From positions 1-49,826 of the forward strand of contig JAHQWA010000632.1 in the NCBI GenBank assembly GCA_019634045.1: 49,826 bases of DNA. The letters are read 5' to 3'. The DNA is from Saprospiraceae bacterium (GTDB lineage Bacteria; Bacteroidota; Bacteroidia; Chitinophagales; Saprospiraceae). The notes beneath the pieces are model-generated. The model did not search any database. It worked only from the letters and a program-made list of their open reading frames with translations, and had not been told where the DNA came from. The position numbers and the translations under genes are program-made. Of this stretch, positions 1 to 6,671 are shown one piece after another (position 1 is the first letter of the stretch; each line of letters opens with the position of its first letter).

Positions 1-2
1 CT

Positions 3-1619
3 AATGGTTGTGATAGTGTAGTACAGGTAACGGTAGATTTCTTTCCGCTTGCAACGGGGATATTTGAACCAGAAGTTTGCGAAGGTCAAGGCATCACATT
101 TAATGGTACGGAATATGATGCGGCCAACCCTTCTGGCACGGAAATATTAAGCGGCGCTGCAGTCAATGGCTGCGATAGCGTGGTTACGATTACGCTTAGC
201 TTCCTGCCTTCTGCACAGGGAACCTTCGAAACCACCATCTGTGAAAACGCAAACATCCTCTTCAATGGGACCACCTACGACAGCAATAATACGATGGGAA
301 CAGAAATCCTGGCCGGACAAGCGGCTAATGGTTGCGACAGTATAGTGCAAGTAACGATTAATTTCTTTCCGTCGGCCGTTGGTAGTTTAACGACCACGAT
401 TTGCGAGAGTGAGGATATTTTCTTTAACGGTACGACTTACGATATCAATAATAGCTCCGGTACTGAAATTCTATCTGGACAAGCCGCTAACGGTTGTGAT
501 AGTGTGGTCAATGTGCAACTCAATTTCTTCCCGACGGCACAAGGCAATTTGGACCTGACCATTTGCGAAACAGAAGATATTATTTTTAATGGTACGACCT
601 ACGATATCAACAATCCGAGCGGGACAGAAACCTTGGCCGGCCAAGCCGCCAATGGCTGTGATAGTTTGGTCACCGTAAATCTTAGTTTTTTCCCGCCCGC
701 TATCGGTGACTTTGAGACTACGCTCTGTGAAACGGACAATATTATGTTTAATGGTACCACTTATGATATCAATAATAGCAGTGGTACAGAAACCTTGGCC
801 GGACAAGCGGCCAACGGTTGCGATAGCATCGTGAATGTACAGCTCAGTTTCTTCCCGCCAGCAATGGGTACATTGGACCTTACTATCTGCGAAGGTGAAA
901 ACATCATGTTTAATGGTACTACCTACGATGCCGGTAACACCAGCGGTACAGAAACGCTAGTGGGACAATCTGCCAATGGCTGTGATAGTATTGTTACGGT
1001 AAATATCGATTTCTTTGCTCCCGCTGTCGGAGATTTTAGTACCGAGATTTGTCCAGGGAGTGATATTGTTTTTAATGGCACGACTTACGACGAGAACAAT
1101 ACCAGCGGCACTGAGATTCTGGTCGGCCAATCTGTCAATGGCTGCGATAGTATTGTCAATGTAAGCATCACTTTCTCAGCGCCCGTTACTTCCCTCATAG
1201 AAGAAACCTTTTGTTCCGGAGCCGTACTGACGGTTAATGGAACCGATTACGACGAGAATAATCCCTCGGGTACGGAAGTACTCCTAGGTGCAGCCGCTAA
1301 TGGCTGCGATAGTACAATACAAATCAATTTGCAATTCATTACCACAGTGGAAGTCGATCGATCAGAAACCCTTTGCCCGGGAGGGTCGGTTATGATCAAT
1401 GGAGTGGTTTATGATGAAAATAACCCTTCAGGCACGGAGCTTATTCCTGGCGGAGGCGGAGTTTGTGATAGCCTGATTACGATTGACCTCTCCTTTTTCC
1501 CTGAGGCGGTTGGTAATTTAGATCTCACCATTTGCCCAGATAGCGAGGTGAATATCAATGGTACGATCTACGATATCAATAATCCAAGTGGGGTAGAGGT
1601 TTTGACCAATGCCAGTTCG
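3..1619 (+). repeat. Ten tandem 162-bp coding repeats (one of 159 bp)
   Basis: The codons for NGCDS recur at 3, 165, 327, 489, 651, 813, 975, 1137 and 1299, exactly 162 bp apart. The next unit is one codon short (its Cys codon is at 1464, its last two repeat residues reading GV instead of NG). The final NGCDS is at 1620. Protein similarity between units is high, but the units use different synonymous codons for the same motifs, so the array is old or is not being homogenised by recombination. More units probably lie left of the window. Confidence 0.93.
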
Positions 1620-2441
1620 AACGGGTGTGATTCTATGCTTAATGTACAATTATCCTTTGAGGCGCTAGCGGCCAACTTGAAAGCTTTTCCACCTACTTGT
1701 TTTGGTGAAAGTAATGGCACGATTAACATCGAGTCATTGACTGGTGGGCAAGGGCCTTACCAGATAGCTTTGGCGGATGGTAATTTCGAACCGATCACTA
1801 GCCTTCCGTTTAACTTTGGCCCCCTACCATCAGGTGATTATCAGGTGCGCATCCGGGATGTCAATGATTGTGAAATCACGCAGGCCATCACTATCCCAAC
1901 GCCGATTGACTTACAAGTGAGCTTGGGTGAAGATGTCTCCATTCGATTGGGAGACAGTGTGCAATTGCAGGCTCTAACGAATCTAGATGGTGTGACGGTA
2001 TCATGGAATCCCAGTACAGATCTCAGCTGTGTGGATTGCTTGGAGCCCATTGCCAAGCCCTTGGCTACTACCATCTATACGGTTACAGTAAGTAATAACG
2101 GAGACTGTGCTACCTCAGATGACGTCAGAATCATTGTTGATCCCGATCCGCCGGTTTATATGGCCAATGCCTTTAGCCCGAACGGGGATGGCGTCAATGA
2201 CTTCTTTACAGTTCAAGCGGATGGCATTTTGCAAAATATCCAATACTTTGGTGTATTTGATAGATGGGGTAACCTCATTTTTGAGCGCAATAATTTTGCT
2301 CCTAATACCCAGGAAAATAGTTGGGATGGAACGTACCGCCTGCAAGCTGCACCCGTAGGTGTTTACGTCTATTTTGTGGAAATCTTACAGCCTAATGGAC
2401 GATTGTTTAAGATTACGGGTGATGTATTGTTATCGCGCTAG
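3..2441 (+). CDS. Repeat-rich secreted surface protein, T9SS type B sorted (5' truncated)
   Basis: The frame is open from the left edge, so the start lies outside the window; 812 residues are visible. Residues 1 to about 540 are ten tandem 53-54-residue repeats. Each carries one Cys in a TICE-like motif, an FNGTTYD motif, an SGTE motif and a second Cys in NGCDS. A SprB-type module follows (about 555-640; TCFGESNGTI, then GPYQ and SGDYQVRIRD). The last ~90 residues match the gliding-motility/T9SS type B C-terminal domain: AFSPNGDGVND, a FDRWGNLIFE-like strand, SWDGT and GVYVYFVEI. Such proteins cross the outer membrane by the type IX system and act at the cell surface, often in adhesion or gliding. 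The two Cys per repeat could form disulfides (inference). The ligand is unknown. The sorting domain is certain; the function is not. Confidence 0.9.
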   Translation, partial: NGCDSVVQVTVDFFPLATGIFEPEVCEGQGITFNGTEYDAANPSGTEILSGAAVNGCDSVVTITLSFLPSAQGTFETTICENANILFNGTTYDSNNTMGTEILAGQAANGCDSIVQVTINFFPSAVGSLTTTICESEDIFFNGTTYDINNSSGTEILSGQAANGCDSVVNVQLNFFPTAQGNLDLTICETEDIIFNGTTYDINNPSGTETLAGQAANGCDSLVTVNLSFFPPAIGDFETTLCETDNIMFNGTTYDINNSSGTETLAGQAANGCDSIVNVQLSFFPPAMGTLDLTICEGENIMFNGTTYDAGNTSGTETLVGQSANGCDSIVTVNIDFFAPAVGDFSTEICPGSDIVFNGTTYDENNTSGTEILVGQSVNGCDSIVNVSITFSAPVTSLIEETFCSGAVLTVNGTDYDENNPSGTEVLLGAAANGCDSTIQINLQFITTVEVDRSETLCPGGSVMINGVVYDENNPSGTELIPGGGGVCDSLITIDLSFFPEAVGNLDLTICPDSEVNINGTIYDINNPSGVEVLTNASSNGCDSMLNVQLSFEALAANLKAFPPTCFGESNGTINIESLTGGQGPYQIALADGNFEPITSLPFNFGPLPSGDYQVRIRDVNDCEITQAITIPTPIDLQVSLGEDVSIRLGDSVQLQALTNLDGVTVSWNPSTDLSCVDCLEPIAKPLATTIYTVTVSNNGDCATSDDVRIIVDPDPPVYMANAFSPNGDGVNDFFTVQADGILQNIQYFGVFDRWGNLIFERNNFAPNTQENSWDGTYRLQAAPVGVYVYFVEILQPNGRLFKITGDVLLSR

Positions 2442-2485
2442 ATTATGCACCTTCTCTGCTGGTGAGTCCGTATTCCATACATAAA

Positions 2486-2608
2486 TGCACGAGAAATCCC
2501 GTCTCTAGTCTTGGTTAAGCAGCTGTTGCCCCGCTGGGTCAGCCCTTTCCGGCCTAGCCATGTCAGCGCCGCCCTTCAGCCGAGCAGGCGACGCGTTCTA
2601 CTCGTGCA
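2486..2608. other. GC-rich structured non-coding element, possible ncRNA
   Basis: Between the repeat protein and alkB no reading frame is convincing, but base composition is clearly more GC-rich than the surroundings. An 8-bp closing stem pairs TGCACGAG (2486-2493) with CTCGTGCA (2601-2608). Inside it GCGCCGCC (2566-2573) pairs with GGCGACGC (2587-2594) with one wobble, and the GCTG...CAGC arms around 2521-2543 enclose a CCC/GGG stem. Outside the closing stem a second hairpin pairs GAAGTTT (2647-2653) with AAACTTC (2676-2682). The direct repeat GTATTCCAT (2470-2478 and 2687-2695) brackets the whole stretch. Strand is undetermined and no RNA family was recognised. Confidence 0.4.
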
Positions 2609-2715
2609 CTAGCCTAAACCGCGAGCTCCTGCCCGTCTAGCTATCCGAAGTTTTTACATCCTTCCGCCCGTTGCCAAACTTCAGATGTATTCCATCGTCT
2701 AAGTACCCTAACCTA

Positions 2716-3303
2716 CTACAGATACGCCCTTAACGTAATAGAAATACGTTTTCCACTGTACTTTTTAAAATGGGGCACCTCATGTGTCCACTGAGTGTTG
2801 GTGTTCCAAGGCACAACTACTACATCACCGTGGCGGATAGTGAGATCTTTATAACCTTTTTGTTTCCAAGGCCGCATCCGAAACACTCTTTCCTGACCGA
2901 TAGAAATAGTAACGATCGGGCTATCGGGATGAAGGTCTCTGGTATCGTCTCGATGAGCACCAATATAGTGGGACCTTGATCCATCGTACCAATTCAGCAG
3001 CAAACCATTCAGGCGGGTATCGATGTTTTCTCTAGACCAATCCAGAAAAGGCTGCAGTTCCGCCGTGATCGCTAAGGCATTGTTTTTGGATCCTGTGTAC
3101 CGGTAATTCTTTCCGTAGGCCTGTTGCCAACGAGGTGTTTTAATCCATTTACCGTGGATTCTTATTTCGTGGAACTCCTCCGGGTGGGAATTCCAAAGAG
3201 ATTGAAAAGAAGCTTGATCTAAGCGGAATAGTTCAGCCTTGGACGAAAGGTAGATATGATGCCGATCATCCAAGGCAATTTTATCAAAGAGCGTTTTATT
3301 CAT
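2716..3303 (-). CDS. alkB: AlkB-family 2-oxoglutarate/Fe(II) dioxygenase (alkylated nucleic-acid repair)
   Basis: This 195-residue protein is of the AlkB/ALKBH2 type. It removes alkyl groups from damaged bases by oxidation, using 2-oxoglutarate, O2 and Fe(II). Iron ligands appear as the HxD pair H117/D119 (GAHRDD) and distal H174 (WTHEVP). The 2-oxoglutarate-binding R186 and substrate-side R192 lie in RISITLR. NWYDG before the HxD motif is typical of the family. Its start lies 13 bp after the stop of the upstream oxidoreductase gene on the same strand, so the two are probably co-transcribed. No Ada-like regulator is nearby. Family assignment is firm; exact substrate (DNA or RNA, lesion type) is inferred. 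Confidence 0.92.
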   Translation of the reverse strand: MNKTLFDKIALDDRHHIYLSSKAELFRLDQASFQSLWNSHPEEFHEIRIHGKWIKTPRWQQAYGKNYRYTGSKNNALAITAELQPFLDWSRENIDTRLNGLLLNWYDGSRSHYIGAHRDDTRDLHPDSPIVTISIGQERVFRMRPWKQKGYKDLTIRHGDVVVVPWNTNTQWTHEVPHFKKYSGKRISITLRAYL

Positions 3304-3316
3304 GTATTCGATTTAT

Positions 3317-4438
3317 TTACACTTTAATTCGCTTTCCTTTCTTCTTTATGGATTTATACATGGCTTCTACGACTTTCAGATCTAAAAGACCCTCTTGTCC
3401 TGAAACTTCAGACACTCCTCCTGTTTTGATCACTTGTGCAAAGTTGTCCATCTGAGCCGCCTGTTGGCGCATCACAGGGAAACTCATGGTTTTTCTATTG
3501 ATATGGCCGGCAAGGCCTCTATAGCTATAAGACGGTTGTACTTCTGCCGTTCCTTTTTCCATTCCTACATGCAATCTGTTGGTGCTAAAGGCATAGGAGG
3601 TAGTGCAATTGGCGATGGCACCGCTAGGGAACTCCATTTCCCAAGTTACCGTTTCATCCACTTCGGCAAACTTGACGAGATCCGTTTTAAATTCCCGAGC
3701 GGTGACCGCGATAGGCTCCTCACCAGTCGCATATCTTGCTCCTTGGATACAATAAACGCCTACATCCATGATCGCTCCGCCACCCGCCAAATTTCCTCTT
3801 AAGCGCCATTGCGTGGGATCACCAATTCGAAAGCCGAATTCAGCATTTACATATTTTACGGCTCCAAAGGTCCGCTCCTTCTGCAAGCGAATAATCTCCA
3901 TGTGATAGGGGTCGAAATGCAACCGATAACCTATGGACAATTTGACGTTATTGGCATCACAGGCGGCTATCATAGCTTCGCATTCTTTCACAGATAAGGC
4001 CATCGGTTTTTCGCAAATCACATGTTTGCCAGCCTTAGCCGCTCGGATGGTGTATTCGGCGTGCATGGAATTGGGTAGCACTACGTATACAATATCAATA
4101 TCCTTGTTCTGCGCGATCTCATCAAAGTTTTCGTAATTGTAGATATTGGCCGCAGGGATGTCATATTGCTCCTTCCATTTCGCCTCTTTTTCCTTAGTTC
4201 CCGTTACAATGCCAGCCAAGTAACAATGTTCCGTTTCTAGCAATGATGGAGCAAGTTGATTAGTAGCATAATTGCCTAATCCCACTAAGGCTATTCCTAA
4301 CTTGTCTTCCTTGCTGTTTTTGAAGAAAGGACTTCGCGCCAGTAAAGGGCTTCCGAATGCTAATGCACTTAATCCAAGCGTTGAACGCTGAATAAATTGT
4401 CTTCTGTTGTGTTGAAGTAAAAACGAATCTCTTTTCAT
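3317..4438 (-). CDS. Gfo/Idh/MocA-family oxidoreductase with Tat-type signal
   Basis: This 373-residue NAD(P)-dependent sugar or cyclitol dehydrogenase-like protein starts with a twin-arginine leader (RRQFIQRS, residues 12-19, then a hydrophobic stretch ending near LLARS), so periplasmic export is likely. The Rossmann motif VGLGNY is at 52-57 and the family signature EKP at 143-145 (CEKPMALS). The C-terminal half has the usual GFO_IDH_MocA_C features (GGGAIMDVGVYCIQ). Closest in style to the exported glucose-fructose oxidoreductase group; the substrate cannot be told. First gene of a probable operon with alkB and divergent from the Crp/Fnr gene, sharing a 111-bp promoter region. Confidence 0.92.
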   Translation of the reverse strand: MKRDSFLLQHNRRQFIQRSTLGLSALAFGSPLLARSPFFKNSKEDKLGIALVGLGNYATNQLAPSLLETEHCYLAGIVTGTKEKEAKWKEQYDIPAANIYNYENFDEIAQNKDIDIVYVVLPNSMHAEYTIRAAKAGKHVICEKPMALSVKECEAMIAACDANNVKLSIGYRLHFDPYHMEIIRLQKERTFGAVKYVNAEFGFRIGDPTQWRLRGNLAGGGAIMDVGVYCIQGARYATGEEPIAVTAREFKTDLVKFAEVDETVTWEMEFPSGAIANCTTSYAFSTNRLHVGMEKGTAEVQPSYSYRGLAGHINRKTMSFPVMRQQAAQMDNFAQVIKTGGVSEVSGQEGLLDLKVVEAMYKSIKKKGKRIKV

Positions 4439-4481
4439 GTCGGTCTGTTTTGTTTTGTTGAAACAAAATACTCAAACTCAA

Positions 4482-4495
4482 TGTACTTTAGTACA
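4482..4495. promoter_or_regulatory. Palindrome TGTACTTTAGTACA in divergent promoter region
   Basis: A perfect TGTAC-N4-GTACA dyad lies between the divergent oxidoreductase (start 4438) and Crp/Fnr (start 4550) genes, 43 bp from one start and 54 bp from the other. A second dyad (TTTTGTT/AACAAAA) occurs at about 4449-4469. It is placed as an operator would be, but the binding protein is not known; it does not match the FNR half-site found at 5116. Confidence 0.4.
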
Positions 4496-4549
4496 CATTT
4501 GCATTACAAGCTTTAACTCGTATATTTTCCTTCTAAAGTATTTGCTTAG

Positions 4550-5119
4550 ATGTTAGATCTTAGAATCTTCCTTAAACACCATTTAGAGCTTCCGGATTCC
4601 TTGATTCCAACGGTTATTGCTTTCTATCAAGAGGGACTTCTCAAGAAAGATGATTTTCTGGTTAAGAAAGGGCAGTATTGCCAAAAGCTCTGCTACATCC
4701 GGAAGGGCTTTTTGCGTTTCTTTAGTTACTCTGAGACAAAAACCATTACCCATTGGATTTTTGGGAAGGACCAGTTGGTCACTGATTTATCAAGTTTTTA
4801 CCTAAGAGAACCGGCTAAATGGAATATTCAAGCCATTACCGAAACCAGCATGCAATTCATCACTTATGATGATTACCAAAGCTTGAGACAAGCGGTTCCT
4901 CAATGGGACGCCTACGAAAAACGACTTCTGATTAAGCTGATGTCCTCCTTAGAAAACCGGGTGTATGCCTTCCTCTCTATGTCAGCCGAAGAACGCTATC
5001 AATATTTATTTGAGGCGCATCATGAAATTTTCAACCAACTCCCCCTGAATTATCTAGCCTCCATGCTCGGCATGACGCCCGAAACCTTGAGCCGGATTCG
5101 TAGAAAGTCCAATTCTTGA
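4550..5119 (+). CDS. Crp/Fnr-family transcriptional regulator
   Basis: A 189-residue regulator with an N-terminal cyclic-nucleotide-binding-type beta-roll (about 25-115, with YIRKGFLRFF), a dimerisation helix (about 118-140) and a C-terminal winged HTH. The recognition helix reads TPETLSRIRR, with E178, S181 and R182 in the E-x-x-S-R arrangement that in E. coli FNR reads TTGAT. No Cys cluster for a 4Fe-4S centre is seen; only C44 and C48 are present, so it is probably not an oxygen sensor of FNR type. This short form is very common in Bacteroidota. An FNR-type box overlaps its stop codon and precedes the next gene. The effector is unknown. Confidence 0.9.
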   Translation: MLDLRIFLKHHLELPDSLIPTVIAFYQEGLLKKDDFLVKKGQYCQKLCYIRKGFLRFFSYSETKTITHWIFGKDQLVTDLSSFYLREPAKWNIQAITETSMQFITYDDYQSLRQAVPQWDAYEKRLLIKLMSSLENRVYAFLSMSAEERYQYLFEAHHEIFNQLPLNYLASMLGMTPETLSRIRRKSNS

Positions 5120-5130
5120 TCTAGATCAAG
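5115..5130. promoter_or_regulatory. Exact FNR-type box (TTGAT-N4-ATCAA)
   Basis: The 16-bp perfect palindrome CTTGATCTAGATCAAG contains the textbook FNR/CRP-superfamily site. It overlaps the stop codon of the Crp/Fnr gene and ends 47 bp before the crotonase start codon. The regulator just upstream carries the E-x-x-S-R recognition residues that suit this half-site. A small hairpin (TAGCTTT/AAAGCTA) lies between the box and the ATG. The DNA match is seen; that the neighbour binds it is inferred. Confidence 0.6.
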
Positions 5131-5177
5131 CCCCATCCCGTGTTTCAGAGATAGCTTTACATAAAAGCTAAATCATC

Positions 5178-6026
5178 ATGAACTTCAAAGAGATCGAATT
5201 TACCATCCAGGACGAAATTGCTATCATAAAGTTTAACCGACCCGAGGTGATGAACTGTGTAGGGCCTAACACCCACCAAGAATTGCTAGTGGCATGGGAA
5301 GCGTTTAAGACCAATGATAAACTGAAAGTAGCCGTGATCACGGGCGCCGGAGATCGTGCCTTTTGCAGTGGAGGAGATCTAAAGTCAGCCGGGCAAGGGG
5401 GACTCATTGACTTGACAGAGGAACAGAAAGATTTACATCGAACGGGTAAAGTGCCTGGAATCTTAGGACCTACCCGTTGGACGGACATTTACAAACCGAT
5501 TATTGCGGCTGTGAATGGAGTAGCCTATGCCGGTGGATTGGAATGGGCTTGTTTTGCCGATATGCGAATCGCTGAAGAACATGCTTCTTTTGGAGTGACT
5601 TGTAGAAGATGGAACATCGGGCTTGCAGATGGCGGTACGCAACGTTTACCTAGAATCGTAGGTATGGGGCGCGCTATGGAATTGATACTTACGGGGAAAG
5701 TGATCAATGCACAGGAGGCTTACCGGATGGGACTAGCTAATGAAGTGGTTCCTAGGGGACAATCGTTGTCCAGGGCACTAGAGTTGGCCTCTTTTCTGTG
5801 TACCCTGCCACAGCCTGCGATGCGGACGGATAAAGAGGCCGCCGTTCGAGGATTTGGAGAAAGCCTGGACGAGGGCCTACGAATTGAGGCGGGATTATTT
5901 TTGGACTCTATTTATGCACCGGAAACTGCTGCTGGCTTAAAGCAATTTAATGAAAGATTACATCCGGATCGCCAATATGAATCAGCGACAAAAACACCCG
6001 GTATTGTAAGAAAGAAGGAGAAGTAG
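5178..6026 (+). CDS. Crotonase-superfamily enzyme (enoyl-CoA hydratase/isomerase-like)
   Basis: A 282-residue acyl-CoA-processing enzyme. The oxyanion-hole segments are AFCSGGDL (61-68) and YAGGLEW (117-123, with E122 in the usual first catalytic-Glu region), followed by DGGTQRLPR (151-159) and ELILTG. In classical enoyl-CoA hydratase a second Glu sits in the PE motif before the GGTQ loop; here that position reads CRRW (142-145, aligned residue C142). It therefore belongs to the CRRW-type branch, and hydratase chemistry is uncertain. It follows the Crp/Fnr gene by 58 bp with an FNR-type box between, so regulation by that protein is plausible. Substrate unknown. Confidence 0.88.
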   Translation: MNFKEIEFTIQDEIAIIKFNRPEVMNCVGPNTHQELLVAWEAFKTNDKLKVAVITGAGDRAFCSGGDLKSAGQGGLIDLTEEQKDLHRTGKVPGILGPTRWTDIYKPIIAAVNGVAYAGGLEWACFADMRIAEEHASFGVTCRRWNIGLADGGTQRLPRIVGMGRAMELILTGKVINAQEAYRMGLANEVVPRGQSLSRALELASFLCTLPQPAMRTDKEAAVRGFGESLDEGLRIEAGLFLDSIYAPETAAGLKQFNERLHPDRQYESATKTPGIVRKKEK

Positions 6027-6208
6027 GTTGCAGCCTTTTTGCAAAAAAGTACTGAGATCTTGGGATATTTTGGCCGCTCAATGTACAGATAGGTATAAAC
6101 CTTACTAAAGCAGTGCGACAATAGATGCGCCCATTTTTTCTGCCGCGCCTTTTGCGAGCAGAAACTTTACGATTGCTATAGTCACACTACTTGCAACCCC
6201 CTAAAACC

Positions 6209-6574
6209 ATGAAAACCCTACAAATCTGCATTCCTACGGGCATACTCTTTACAATCGCCCTACTATTCTTAGCGCTCAATACCCAGTCTTCTATTGAATA
6301 TCGATATAATCAATGCTTGGAAAGCTTGATGGAAAACTATGAAATAGCCTCCGAAGAATTGGCCCTGGAGTGGTTTGAGGACTTAGCAGCGGCTAAAGCT
6401 AAAATCCTTGAAGCGGATCAAATCCTAGATCAAGTAAACAGAATGAGTGAAGGGCCATTGGCTCCGGCTACCCAAAGCCACCCTCAAAACAAACGCGCTT
6501 ATGCTCAGCAATTGCAATCGGAGGCCAAACAATTACTAATACAGCTGGAACAGATAAGATTGGCGAACAACTAA
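6209..6574 (+). CDS. Small membrane-anchored protein with coiled coil, unknown function
   Basis: The ATG at 6209 is preferred over an upstream TTG because it starts the N-terminal hydrophobic segment. That gives 121 residues: one membrane segment or uncleaved signal (about 5-25, IPTGILFTIALLFLAL) followed by a charged, Glu/Ala/Gln-rich helical region likely to form a coiled coil (about 35-118, with AAAKAKILEADQIL and LLIQLEQIRL). No family was recognised. It stands alone: 182 bp after the crotonase stop and convergent with carB. It is probably real from its coherent membrane-plus-helix design, but no homologue could be checked. Confidence 0.6.
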   Translation: MKTLQICIPTGILFTIALLFLALNTQSSIEYRYNQCLESLMENYEIASEELALEWFEDLAAAKAKILEADQILDQVNRMSEGPLAPATQSHPQNKRAYAQQLQSEAKQLLIQLEQIRLANN

Positions 6575-6604
6575 CCAAAATTGTCCTAACTCATTCTTTC
6601 AGCC

Positions 6605-6649
6605 AAAAAAAAATCCCGCAGCTAGATCGGTAGATCAAAACTGCGGGAT
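6605..6649 (-). terminator. Rho-independent terminator of carB
   Basis: ATCCCGCAG (6613-6621) pairs with CTGCGGGAT (6641-6649). Read on the minus strand the hairpin is followed by a run of nine T (complement of the A-run at 6605-6613). It lies 23 bp beyond the carB stop. Its A-rich flank may also serve the short gene from the other side. Confidence 0.85.
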
Positions 6650-6671
6650 GATATCCTTTGGCAGGTAGTTA

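Noticed and set aside
147..806. Minus-strand open frames across the repeats
   Set aside because: They are antisense images of the tandem repeats and recur with the same period.
2442..2715. A tRNA, tmRNA or SRP RNA in the structured gap
   Set aside because: No cloverleaf T-loop, no SRP apical motif and no tmRNA tag frame were found.
4550..5119. Calling the regulator an oxygen-sensing FNR
   Set aside because: The N-terminal Cys cluster for a 4Fe-4S centre is absent; only the recognition helix is FNR-like.
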